This document shows, one piece after another, positions 56,071 through 64,000 of a stretch of DNA of 64,000 nt; within the stretch, counting starts at the first letter, position 1; each line of letters starts with the position of its first letter. Origin of the DNA: CAWDBV01 sp963800705 (lineage in GTDB: Bacteria > Actinomycetota > Thermoleophilia > Solirubrobacterales > 70-9); contig CAWDBV010000005.1 in assembly GCA_963800705.1 (NCBI GenBank), positions 558,001 to 622,000 of the forward strand, given 5' to 3'. The notes beneath the pieces were generated by a model that saw only the letters and a list, made by a program, of their open reading frames with translations, searched no databases and was not told the origin of the DNA. Made by a program: the position numbers and the translations under genes.

Positions 56071-56139
56071 CCGGCACCTCCTCGGCTTCGCCTCCGGGGG
56101 TGCCGGGTTTGGGTTCGATCGATGGGGCCCTTTCCAACC
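56071..56139 (+). repeat. TTCG-loop palindrome copy 1
   Basis: A 69-base element: CACCTCCTCGG, CTTCG loop, CCTCCGGGGGTGCCGGG, a 15-base spacer and GGGGCCCTTTCCAACC. The same parts in the same order occur at 61564-61634 on the other strand. It lies in the 125-base gap between the SepIVA-like gene and the 260-residue gene. Confidence 0.7.
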
Positions 56140-56176
56140 AGGGCTATTGCGAGAGGGTATATCCGGGCGGCTGGCG

Positions 56177-56644
56177 CTAACCCAGCTCGGAGGGCTCGCG
56201 CTCGCGGCCCTGGAGGCGGTCGCGCCCGCGCTGAACCGCCTGGAGGAACTTCTGAAGGTTGACCTCGAGCGTGTTGAGGATGTCGTCGGCGTAGTCCTCG
56301 GCGCCGAGACGGATCTCGCGCTCGCGCTCGCGGGCCTCCTCGACGATCTCCTCGGCGGCGCGCTCGGCCTGGCGGGAGATCTCCTCCTGGTCGACGAGCC
56401 GGGCCTGCTGGTCGCGGGCCTCCTTGACGACCCGCTCGGCCTCGCGCTTTGCCTCGGCGAGCATCTCCTGACGCTCCTTGACGATCCAGCGCGCCTGCTT
56501 GATCTCCTCGGGGATCGTGGCACGCATCTGATCGAGGATGTCGTAGACCTCCTCGCGATCGACCCGCACCTGGTCGGTGAGCGGCACGGGTCGTGCGTTG
56601 TGGACGAGATCGTCCAGTTTGTCGATCAGTACAAGTACGTCCAT
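56177..56644 (-). CDS. DivIVA/SepIVA-like coiled-coil protein
   Basis: A 155-residue cytoplasmic protein. After LIDKLDDLVHNARPVPLTDQVRVDREEVYDILDQMR (a DivIVA-like N-terminal motif), residues about 50-140 form a long, charged coiled coil. In mycobacteria a similar gene near rnc and yceD encodes SepIVA, which guides septum and envelope growth. The match is by layout and neighbourhood, so the role is inferred. It lies between coaD and the 260-residue gene. Confidence 0.75.
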   Translation of the reverse strand: MDVLVLIDKLDDLVHNARPVPLTDQVRVDREEVYDILDQMRATIPEEIKQARWIVKERQEMLAEAKREAERVVKEARDQQARLVDQEEISRQAERAAEEIVEEAREREREIRLGAEDYADDILNTLEVNLQKFLQAVQRGRDRLQGREREPSELG

Positions 56645-56735
56645 GGATCGGCGCTAAAGCTTAGTGAGCGTGCGTGCGGAGGCCCGCAATCGAGGATTCG
56701 CCCCGCATATGCAATCTCCTTCCCAAAATCCACCC

Positions 56736-56778
56736 GCCACCTCCTCGGGCTTCGCCCTCCGGGGGTACGGGGTTTTGC
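56736..56778 (+). repeat. TTCG-loop palindrome copy 2 (partial)
   Basis: CCACCTCCTCGGGCTTCG then CCCTCCGGGGGTACGGGGTTTTGCC. It matches the first half of copy 1 and ends two bases before the coaD stop. It occupies most of the coaD to SepIVA-like gap. Confidence 0.65.
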
Positions 56779-56779
56779 C

Positions 56780-57274
56780 TCAGCGTTTCAAGCGGTCGAC
56801 CAATTGAGCGGCTACGCCGTCCGGAACGAGGCCGGAGACGTCGCCGCCGAAGGTCGCCATCTCCTTGACCCCCGTCGAGGAGAGGAAGCTGTACTGGGCC
56901 GAGGCGAAGATGTACATGCTCTCGATCTCGGCGGCGAGCAGCCGGTTGAGCTGGTTCATCTCGAACTCGTACTCGAAGTCGGAGATCGCCCGCAGCCCCT
57001 TGATGATCGCGCTCGCCTTCTGCTCGTGGGCGAACTCGACCAGCAGGTTCGAGAACACCTCGACCTCGACGTTCGGCATGTCCGCGGTCGCCTCGTCGAT
57101 GAACGCCTTGCGCTCCTCGGCGGTGAACAGCGTCTTCTCCTTGCGCACCGGCTGGCGGACGACCCCGACCACGACCCTGTCGAAGACGCGCGCGGCGCGG
57201 CTGATGATGTCGATGTGGCCGTTGGTGACCGGGTCGTAGCTGCCCGGGCAGACCGCGACGCTCGGCTCGGTCAT
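56780..57274 (-). CDS. coaD: Phosphopantetheine adenylyltransferase
   Basis: A 164-residue hexameric nucleotidyltransferase making dephospho-CoA. GSYDPVTNGHIDII (11-24) carries the TxGH motif with His20. ISDFEYEFEMNQLNR and FLSSTGVKEMATFGGDVSGLVP complete the active site. It overlaps rsmD by four bases, the conserved rsmD-coaD pair. Confidence 0.96.
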   Translation of the reverse strand: MTEPSVAVCPGSYDPVTNGHIDIISRAARVFDRVVVGVVRQPVRKEKTLFTAEERKAFIDEATADMPNVEVEVFSNLLVEFAHEQKASAIIKGLRAISDFEYEFEMNQLNRLLAAEIESMYIFASAQYSFLSSTGVKEMATFGGDVSGLVPDGVAAQLVDRLKR

Positions 57275-57798
57275 GCCGGCTCCTCGTAGACCCGCAGCAG
57301 CGTCTCGCCGTAGCTGCGCTCGAGCCGCAGCGGCAGCGACAGGTCGAGCGGGGCCTCGGGTGAGGCCTCGACTACCACCCTGCCCGCCTCCGCGAGACGC
57401 GCCTGTATGAGGGGATCGAGCTCGGCTGCAAAGCGGTCGGCGAGTGTATAGGGCGGGTCGCAGAAGATCAGGTCATAGGCGGAGCGGTCCGCCTGGCCGA
57501 GGAAGCGGACCACGTCCGAGCGCACGACCGAGGCCCGGTCGGAGATCCCGAGCTCCTCGACGTTGCGCTCGGCGGCCCCGGGCCTTGTATCGACGAGCGT
57601 CGCCTCGGCGGCGCCGCGCGAGACCGCCTCGATCCCGAGCGCGCCGCTGCCGCAGAAGAGGTCGAGGACACGGGCGCCGCCGACGTCGACGAGGATCGAG
57701 AACACGGCCTCCCTAACCCGTTCGGTGGTCGGTCGCACCGCGCGGCCTCGGGGGACCTTCAGCTTTCGCCCTTTCAGCTCGCCCCCCGCGATCCTCAT
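57271..57798 (-). CDS. rsmD: 16S rRNA (guanine-966-N2) methyltransferase
   Basis: A 175-residue methyltransferase. MRIAGGELKGRKLKVPRGRAVRPTTERVREAVFSIL is the family start. VLDLFCGSGALGIEAVSRG binds SAM and FCDPPYT is the catalytic motif. ATG 57798 was chosen over a GTG two codons upstream because the family begins MRI. It lies 23 bases after recG. Confidence 0.95.
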   Translation of the reverse strand: MRIAGGELKGRKLKVPRGRAVRPTTERVREAVFSILVDVGGARVLDLFCGSGALGIEAVSRGAAEATLVDTRPGAAERNVEELGISDRASVVRSDVVRFLGQADRSAYDLIFCDPPYTLADRFAAELDPLIQARLAEAGRVVVEASPEAPLDLSLPLRLERSYGETLLRVYEEPA

Positions 57799-57821
57799 CA
57801 GCACTTATTTCGAGCTTCTGG

Positions 57822-60019
57822 TCAGGCCGCGACCTGATTCCAGTCGAAGCGCATCTTTGCCGCATCGATGAGAGGGCCGAGCTCGGGGGCGTCGAACGAG
57901 CCGTGCTCGCGGAGCAGGCGCAGGGCCTGCTCGCGGGCCTCGAGCAGCAGCGGCGTGTCCTCGGGGAGGACCGCGGCGCGGAAGCGCGGCAGGCCGTGCT
58001 GGCGGGTGCCGAGGATCTCGCCCTCGCCGCGCAGCCCGAGGTCGATCTCGGCGAGCCGGAAGCCGTCGCTCTCGGTCGAGATCGCGTCGAGCCGCGCCGC
58101 GCGCCGTCTCGGACCACGGGTCGGCGAACAGGATGCAGGCCGAGGGGTGCTCGCCGCGGCCGACGCGCCCGCGGAGCTGGTGCAGTTGCGAGAGCCCGTA
58201 GCGGTCGGCCTCCTCGATCACGATCACCGCCGCGTTGGCGACGTCGATCCCGACCTCGATCACGCTCGTCGCCACCAGCACGTCGGTATCGCCGGCGACG
58301 AAGCGGCTCATCGCGGCCGCCTTGGTCTTCGAGGGCATCTGGCCGTGGAGGACATCGACTTCGAAGTCGGCGAGCTCGCCCGCCGCCAGTACCTTCGCCT
58401 CCTCGGTCGCCGCCTTCGCCTGCAGCTTCTCGGACTCGGCCACCAGCGGGCAGACCACGAACGCCTGTCGCCCCTCGCGCAGCCGCCCGCGCAGGTACTC
58501 GTATGACTCGGCCCGCTCCTCCGGCGGCGCGACCCAGGTCTCGACCGGCTTGCGGCCCGCCGGGAGCTCGTGCAGCGCGCTGGCGTCGAGGTCTCCGTAG
58601 GCGGTCAGCGAGAGCGTGCGCGGGATCGGCGTCGCGGTCATGTGGAGGGCGTGGGGAACCCGGTCCCCGGGTCCCTTCGCGTCGAGCGCGGCGCGCTGCC
58701 GCACCCCGAAGCGGTGCTGCTCGTCGACGACCGCGACCGCGAGGCTGCGGAACGCGACCGGCTCCTCGATCAGCGCGTGGGTGCCGACGAGCAGGCCGAG
58801 CTGGCCGCTCTCGAGATGCCCGAGCAGCTCGCGGCGGGCCGGCTCCGGCGTCGCGCCGGTGAGCAGCGCGGCGGGCAGGCCGGCGCCCGCGAGCAGCCGC
58901 TCGAGGCTGCGCGAAGTGCTGCTCGGCGAGGGTCTCGGTCGGCGCCATCAGCGCCGCCTGGTGCCCGGACTCGACCGCGCGCAGCATCGCGTACAGGGCG
59001 ACGACGGTCTTGCCGGAGCCGACCTCGCCCATCAGCAGCCGCTGCATCGGCGCTGCGGCCTCCAGATCGGCGTCGATTTCCTCGATCGCGGTCCGCTGGT
59101 CGCCGGTGAGCTCGAAAGGGAGCGAGTCGAGCCACGCCGCGACGATCTCTCCGCTCGGCTCGAGCGCCGCCGCCTCGGTCTCGCTGCTGCGGTTGGCGCG
59201 CCGCTGCGCGAGCGCGGCCTGGTAGAGGAGCAGCTCCTCGAAGGCGAGCCGCCCGCGAGCGGAGGCGGCCTGCTCGGAGTCGGCCGGGAAGTGCGCGGCG
59301 GCAAGCGCGTCGCCGGCGCCGGGCATCCGGCGCCCGGCTCGCATCGGCGCCGGCAGCGCCTCGATCGTATGCCGGGCCAGCGCGGCAGCCTGCCACGCCC
59401 ACTCGCGGAGCTTCTGCGGCTTGATCGGATCCGATGCCGGGTGGACGGGGACGATGCCCGTCGTGTGGATGCCCTCGGGCACCTCGGAGCGGCTGTCCAG
59501 AAACTCGTGCGCCTCGACCCGGAAGCCGCGCTTGTCGAGCTTTCCCTGCAGCAGCAGCCGCGTCCCGGCCGCGAGCCGCTCGATGAGCCAGGCCTGGTTG
59601 AACCAGATCGCGGTCGCGGTTCCGCCCTTCGGGTCGGCGACCTTCGCCTCGACGATCGTCAGGCCCCGCCGCCGAGTCGGGCGCAGCTTCGCCGAGCGCA
59701 CCTCGACCTCGATCGTCGCGGTCTCGCCGAGCTTGAGCGCGTCGATTCCCACCGCATCGGCGGCGTCGCGGTAGTCGTGCGGCAGGTGCCAGAGAAGGTC
59801 GCCGAGGCTCTCGATCCCGAGCCCCTCCGCGGCCGCGGCCGAGAGCTTCGGCCCCGCGCCGTGCAGCTTGGTCAGCGGCGCCACCAGGATCGAGGGTCGC
59901 GGGACCGACTTCAGCGACGCCGCGAGCAGCGCTTCACGATCCGGCGACGAGTTGGAGGCGAAGCCGCGCGGCAGCTCGGGGACCTCCGCAGGGGGATGCT
60001 TAGCCTTGGCTGCCTCCAT
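57822..60019 (-). CDS. recG: ATP-dependent DNA helicase RecG (two frameshifts)
   Basis: A branched-DNA helicase that regresses stalled forks. The N-terminal wedge/OB domain is at about 40-200. Walker A is LLMGEVGSGKTVVALYAML and Walker B reads VVDEQHRFGVRQR. Later motifs include ATPIPRTL, DVLVATSVIEVGIDVANA and QLRGRVGRGEHPS. Extra bases near 58909 and 58095 split the gene in three; repaired length is about 731 residues, ending MRFDWNQVAA. A start at ATG 60019 is preferred. Position between fakA and rsmD is typical. Confidence 0.94.
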
Positions 60020-60050
60020 CGTGCCCAAGGCTACGGCGGTCCGCAGATGA

Positions 60051-60827
60051 CTAGGTGATCTCGGCCGATTCGCCCCGGTGGCGCTCCCAGATCTCCGAGA
60101 TCCACTTCACCCCGGGGTGGTCAGCCAGCCGCTTGACGATCGACGCGGGCGGTGGGCGGTCGGGGAGCTCGTACTGGAACTGCGCCGGCCACGCGAACGG
60201 GTAGAGCAGCGAGGCCGCGGTCAGGTCGGCGACACTGAACGAGTCGCCGACCAGGTAGCCGCTGGGCTGGCGCTCGGCGACTATCCGGTCGAGCGCCTCC
60301 GCCAGCTTCTCCTCGGCCAGCTCGGCTTCGTCCGGATAGAACCGATAGCGGCGTTTCGCGTAGAGCATCCCGAGCGGCATTCCGGTCCTCAGGAACCGCC
60401 GGGTGAAGGGTCGCTGGCCGGTGCCGATGAAATCGCCGACCCAGTCGGGGTCCTCGCTGAGCATCTGGACGAACCCGGCACGGCGCATCTCATGGCCGGC
60501 CTCCTCGTCGAAGAACTCCTCGAGCTCGAGCGCCCGCTTCCGCTGCTCGGGGTCCTGCGGATAAAGAGGGCGATCGGGCCACCTCTGCTCGAGCGCGGCG
60601 ATGATCGTGGTCGAGTCGACGATCCGCTCGCCGTTCAGTTCGAGCACCGGAATCGTCCCGCCGCGCACCGAGAGCCGCATCGCGCGCGGGCTCCCCGGCA
60701 TCAGCGATGTGCCGCCGGTGTGGGATCCGCTTGCATCGAGCGCCCAGCGGACCTTCTCGTTGAAGTTCGAGAACGTGTACTGCAGGAGACGCGGAACGGG
60801 CTCGGCTGTTTCCGCGGGTGCATACAC
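60051..60827 (-). CDS. Glutathione S-transferase family protein
   Basis: A 258-residue GST-fold protein. The N-terminal thioredoxin-like domain has LLQYTFSNFNEKVRWALDASG and GGTIPVLELNGERIVDSTTI (the cis-Pro and SxxI motif). The C-terminal helical domain contains GYLVGDSFSVADLTAASLLYP. Start is GTG 60827, six bases after the 242-residue gene stop, so the two form an operon. Actinobacteria mostly lack glutathione, so its thiol is uncertain. It lies between fakA and recG, an unusual place. Confidence 0.83.
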   Translation of the reverse strand: MYAPAETAEPVPRLLQYTFSNFNEKVRWALDASGSHTGGTSLMPGSPRAMRLSVRGGTIPVLELNGERIVDSTTIIAALEQRWPDRPLYPQDPEQRKRALELEEFFDEEAGHEMRRAGFVQMLSEDPDWVGDFIGTGQRPFTRRFLRTGMPLGMLYAKRRYRFYPDEAELAEEKLAEALDRIVAERQPSGYLVGDSFSVADLTAASLLYPFAWPAQFQYELPDRPPPASIVKRLADHPGVKWISEIWERHRGESAEIT

Positions 60828-60832
60828 GGCGG

Positions 60833-61561
60833 TCAGCCCCGCTCGAGCTCGTCGAGCTCGATCCAGACGACCGTCGGAGCCGGCAGCGGGCTTCCGATCG
60901 GCGAGCGCGGCACCACCTTGCGGCTGGTCGCGAGCGTGAGCCCGCCGCAATCCCCGTAGGCGGTGCTGAGATGGACGCCGTTGGCGAGCGAGGCGACGAC
61001 ATCGGGGTGGTAGTCGTGGCGGCAGATCAGCCCGTCATCGCCGAGGTAGACGGTCTGGTCGGCGCAGTGGGTGTGGACCGTCTCCGGGAAGCGGAGGTCG
61101 AGGCGCCGCAGCGTCTCGCCGTCCTCCTCAAGCGGCTCCCCCTCTTCGCTCTCGACCCCGGGCCAGTCGAACAGGAACGGCATCGTCATGTAGTTCCACA
61201 TCGCGTAGCCAACGAAATAGAGCATGTCGAGGTCGTCCCAGCGCAGCTTGCGCTGGATCCCGTGCGCGCCGAAGAACATTTCCCGCGCCCCCTCCCTCTC
61301 CTCGAGCAGCTCGCCCTCCGAGGACTCGATCCGGACGTCGCCGGCATCGAAGACGCCGCGCTGGCCCTCCTCCGGATAGGGATCGAGGAAGGCGCGCTGC
61401 TCGCCGGTGTTGACGATCAGCGAGTAGTCGGCGATCTTCCGCGACTTTCGCTTCATCCTCGGCAGCAAGCCCCCTGACCTCACGTGCGCCTTCAACTGCT
61501 TGCTGCGTTTCCAGCGGCGGCGTCCACCATGCGCGTCGATGACTTCGTCCAATAGTGCCAT
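60833..61561 (-). CDS. Uncharacterised conserved protein, possible lipoprotein-carrier-like fold
   Basis: A 242-residue protein without a signal peptide. It starts MALLDEVIDAHGGRRRWKRSKQLKAHVRSGG, has repeated beta-strand pattern (FDAGDVRIESSEGELLEER), then WDDLDMLYFVGYAMWNYMTMPFLF and HTHCADQTVYLGDDGLICRHDYHPDVV. The pattern recalls an uncharacterised family with LolA-like topology, but that is from memory. The frame is open upstream into fakA only because of a fakA frameshift; ATG 61561 is the real start. Confidence 0.75.
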   Translation of the reverse strand: MALLDEVIDAHGGRRRWKRSKQLKAHVRSGGLLPRMKRKSRKIADYSLIVNTGEQRAFLDPYPEEGQRGVFDAGDVRIESSEGELLEEREGAREMFFGAHGIQRKLRWDDLDMLYFVGYAMWNYMTMPFLFDWPGVESEEGEPLEEDGETLRRLDLRFPETVHTHCADQTVYLGDDGLICRHDYHPDVVASLANGVHLSTAYGDCGGLTLATSRKVVPRSPIGSPLPAPTVVWIELDELERG

Positions 61562-61563
61562 CA

Positions 61564-61634
61564 GGTTGGAAAGGGCCCCGGCGTGTGCACCAGACCCGGC
61601 ACCGCCGCAGGGCGAAGCCCGAGGAGGTGGCCGG
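61564..61634 (-). repeat. TTCG-loop palindrome copy 3
   Basis: On the minus strand: CCACCTCCTCGGGCTTCG, CCCTGCGGCGGTGCCGGG, a 14-base spacer and GGGGCCCTTTCCAACC. This matches copy 1 in order and spacing. It fills the fakA to 242-residue gene gap. Confidence 0.7.
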
Positions 61635-61643
61635 CATATGTCA

Positions 61644-63271
61644 TCACTGCGCGGCCAATAACCACCAGTAGCTGGGTTGTCCCCCTCGTGCAGTTCCAAC
61701 TCGGTGTCTTTCGGGGCGTGGGCCTCGACGTTGGCGAGCTCGATCGGGGCGCCGGCGCCGCCGATCACGGTGACGATCTCGGCGCCCTCGCCGAGCGAGG
61801 CGAGCGTCCCGCGAAGCACCGACCCGGCCCCGCCCCAGGCGACGATTTCGTCGTCGACGAACCCAACCGCGTCGCCGGCCACGAAGCGCCCCTGCGCATC
61901 GTCACGAGCAGCCGGGGCGACCGAGCCGACCCGCACTCCATCGAGGGCGCTAACGAGGCGCTCGGCGTTGTCGTCGAGCGCCCCGGCGACATCGAGCTCG
62001 ACCAGCGCCACGAGGCCGGCCTGCTGCGAGTTGCAAGGCACGACGCGCGCTTGCTTGTCGGAGAGCTCGCAGGCGCGCTCGGCGGCCATGATCACGTTCG
62101 GGTTGTTCGGCAGCACGACCACCTCCTCGGCGCGCACCTCGTGGATCGCGGCGAGCAGGTCGGAGATCGACGGGTTGAGCGTCGCGCCGCCTTCGACAAC
62201 GTAGGCCCCGAGCCCCTCGAATAACTCCCGCATCCCCTCGCCCGAGCAGACAGCGACCGCGGCGCAGCGCGCCGCCTCGAGCCGTGCTGCCCGCTCGGCG
62301 ATCTGTTCGCGCATGTCGGCGTTATCGACCTGGGAGACCTCTCCCGCGTCCTGGAAGATCGCCATCGCCGATTCCGGCGCATCGGTGTGGACGTGGACCT
62401 TGAGCGTCGCCTCATCGCCCACAACCAACACCGAGTCGCCGATCTCCTCGAGCCTCGGGACGAAGGCGCGCCCCCCGTCGAGGTCGCGGCCGGTGACGAT
62501 GAAGTTGGTGCAGTAGCGGAAGCGGCTGTCGGCGTGTTGGGGTCGCGTCGTCTTCGCGGGCTCCTGGGTGGCGACCTCGGGCAGCGCTCCGGCGTCGTCG
62601 CGGAGCCCGGCGACGATCCCGGCGAGCAGCAGCACCAAGCCGTGGGCGCCGGCGTCGACGACCCCCGACTCGCGCAGCACCTCGAGCTGCTCGGGAGTGC
62701 GGGCCACGGCTTTCTCGCCGTCGGCGACCGCTTCCTCGAGCAGCGCCGCGAGCAGCTCGTCCTGCTCGTCCTCGCTGATGTTTCCGTTCAGCCGCGCCTG
62801 CTCCATGTGCGGGATCCGCCGCGAGACCGAGTGCGCCATTTCGCGGAACACGGTCAGCATCGTGCCCTCGGCGGGCTCGCGGACCGAGTCGTAGGCAGCG
62901 TCGGCGGCCTTCGCCATAGCGCTGGCCACCAGAACGGGATCGACGAGCTCGCCACGGCGGCTGGCGAGCTCCTCGGCGGCGCCGCGGACGATCTGCGAGA
63001 GGATCACCCCGGAGTTGCCCCGGGCGCCCATCAGCGCGGCGCGGGCAAGCGCGTTGACGAGCTCGGTGCGGCCGATCTCGTCGACGGCCTGACCATCGAG
63101 GCGGTCGAGCTCGTCGAGCGCCGCGCGCAGGGTGAGCACCATGTTGTCGCCTGTGTCGCCGTCGGCGACAGGGAAGACGTTGAGGTCGTTGACCTCCTTG
63201 CGCCGCGCGTCGAGGTGGGCGTGCGCCGCGCGAAGCACGCGCCTGAATCTCTCGATCGAGGGATCGGTCAT
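61644..63271 (-). CDS. fakA: Fatty acid kinase catalytic subunit FakA (DAK2/YloV family; frameshifted)
   Basis: About 542 residues. The N-terminal DAK2 domain has NVFPVADGDTGDNMVLTLRAALDEL, with magnesium ligands Asp37, Asp39 and Asp42, then GARGNSGVILSQIVRGAAEE. The C-terminal half matches the FakB-interacting region (VVVLPNNPNVIMAAERA). It phosphorylates fatty acids held by FakB, feeding the same acyl-phosphate pool as PlsX. One G is missing from a G run near 61683; the repaired end reads LHEGGQPSYWWLLAAQ with a stop at 61644. rpmB-fakA-recG is a conserved order. No fakB is visible. Confidence 0.9.
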
Positions 63272-63301
63272 CGAGGCGGTTGCAGTGTAGGGCCGTCTAG
63301 C

Positions 63302-63493
63302 TCAGGCGGCCTTGGTGACCTTGCCGGCCTTGAGACAGCGCGTGCAGACGTAGACGCGGCGGGCTCGGCCGCCGTCGTCGATCCGGACCTTCTGCAGGTT
63401 CGGGTTGAAGCGGCGCCGCGTCGCGGCCATCGAGTGGCTGCGCGAGTTTCCGAACGCCGGCTTCTTGCCGCAGCTGTGGCAGACCTGGGCCAT
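63302..63493 (-). CDS. rpmB: 50S ribosomal protein L28
   Basis: A 63-residue protein. MAQVCHSCGKKPAFGNSRSHS and RRFNPNLQKVRI are L28 signatures. CHSC and CTRC pairs indicate the zinc-binding form. It is 30 bases upstream of fakA on the same strand; in many bacteria rpmB is divergent from fakA. Confidence 0.96.
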   Translation of the reverse strand: MAQVCHSCGKKPAFGNSRSHSMAATRRRFNPNLQKVRIDDGGRARRVYVCTRCLKAGKVTKAA

Positions 63494-63506
63494 AAGGCGC
63501 GGAAGC

Positions 63507-63974
63507 TTAGCGGTCGTTCAATTCGTCGCCGAGCGCTGCCATCTGCACCACGGCGAGCGCCGCGTTACGACCCTGGTCGCGCTTGTCGCCGCCGGCGCGC
63601 TCGAGCGCCTGGTCCATGTTCTCGACCGTGAGCACCCCGAACGCACACGGCACGCCGGTCTCGAGCTGGACCTGCTGGATTCCGCGCGCCGACTCGGCGC
63701 AGACGTAGTCGTAGTGGGTGGTCTCGCCGCGGATCACGGCGCCGAGGCAGGCGACGCCGGCGAAGCGCCCCGACTCGGCGGCCCACTTCGCGGCCAGGGG
63801 CAGCTCATAGGCGCCGGGGACGTCGAAGCCCTCGATGTGCTCGGCGCTCACCCCTGCCTCTTTGAAGCCGGTGACGGCGCCCTTGGTGAGGCGCGCGGCG
63901 AGGTCGGGATAGAAGGAGGCGACGCAGATCGCGAACCGCTTCTCGCCGAGCCCTTCCCCCTCGGCCGCGCTCAC
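63507..63974 (-). CDS. ribH: 6,7-dimethyl-8-ribityllumazine synthase
   Basis: A 155-residue riboflavin pathway enzyme forming icosahedral or pentameric assemblies. ICVASFYPDLAARLTKGAV, VPGAYELPLAAKWAAESG, CLGAVIRGETTHYDYVCAESARGIQQVQLETGVPCAFGVLTVEN are the family motifs; the His in TTHYDYV is catalytic. GTG 63974 overlaps the stop of the upstream partial gene as GTGA, indicating a rib operon. Confidence 0.96.
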   Translation of the reverse strand: MSAAEGEGLGEKRFAICVASFYPDLAARLTKGAVTGFKEAGVSAEHIEGFDVPGAYELPLAAKWAAESGRFAGVACLGAVIRGETTHYDYVCAESARGIQQVQLETGVPCAFGVLTVENMDQALERAGGDKRDQGRNAALAVVQMAALGDELNDR

Positions 63975-64000
63975 TCCTCTTCCTCGCGGCGGCGCTCGTC
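63971..64000 (-). CDS. 3' end of an upstream gene (partial)
   Basis: Only the last nine codons are in the window, reading DERRREEEE then TGA at 63971. It overlaps ribH by four bases, so it is probably the preceding riboflavin gene, often ribBA, but nothing in the visible residues shows this. Confidence 0.5.
   Translation of the reverse strand, partial: DERRREEEE

Noticed and set aside
60833..63271. A single 812-residue fusion of fakA with the downstream conserved protein
   Set aside because: The join exists only because of a missing base near 61684; the repaired fakA ends at 61644 and the palindrome between the genes is intergenic.

Overview
This window comes from a GC-rich actinobacterium, most likely Thermoleophilia / Solirubrobacterales. 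That placement is an inference. It rests on actinobacterial gene orders (infC-rpmI-rplT-trmH-pheST-argCJBD; rpmF-plsX-acpP-rnc-smc-ftsY-ffh-rpsP-khpA-trmD-rplS-lepB-rnhB), a WhiG-type sigma factor, and many secreted proteins with Lys/Arg-rich tails. No phage, insertion sequence, CRISPR array or rRNA was seen.

Layout. 1-11.3 kb is a minus-strand translation and arginine block: infC-rpmI-rplT, a terminator, trmH-pheS-pheT-argC-argJ-argB-argD, then argG at the left edge. A plus-strand sortase and a small membrane protein sit where argF/argR would be expected. 11.4-17 kb holds an FG-GAP secreted protein, thrS, two wall hydrolases (NlpC/P60 and M23) and tRNA-Val. 17-24 kb holds a RibD/DHFR-like protein, a possible small RNA, tRNA-Cys and tRNA-Gly, an RNase H-like protein, a 14-residue ORF, a glyoxalase, an EF-G paralogue, whiG, xerC/D and an L,D-transpeptidase. 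24-32 kb holds metabolic genes (MTHFS-like, alpha/beta hydrolase, ilvD, thiD), then dprA, comM and yraN.

32.7-64 kb is an ancestral housekeeping superoperon read right to left: ribH, rpmB, fakA, recG, rsmD, coaD, a SepIVA-like coiled coil, yceD, rpmF, plsX, acpP, rnc, smc, ftsY, ffh, rpsP, khpA, trmD, rplS, lepB, rnhB. Genes for surface proteins repeatedly interrupt it: two Gly-rich beta-helix proteins, an NHL/RTX propeller, three collagen-like proteins, a second L,D-transpeptidase and a tagged secreted protein.

The most notable biology is a shared C-terminal cationic module with two cysteines exactly ten residues apart (C-x10-C) on four otherwise unrelated secreted proteins. It occurs in a window that also carries a sortase, two L,D-transpeptidases, NlpC/P60, M23 and signal peptidase I. 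A family of short palindromes with a TTCG loop occurs in three intergenic gaps, and two related copies lie inside coding regions, one of them in plsX.

Caution on sequence quality: about 18 single-base indels break 15 genes that are otherwise intact, including argG, pheT, thrS, rnhB, rplS, ftsY, smc, plsX, recG and fakA. Essential single-copy genes would not normally be lost this way, so assembly or sequencing error is more likely than pseudogenisation. Those genes are given with their full repaired extents.
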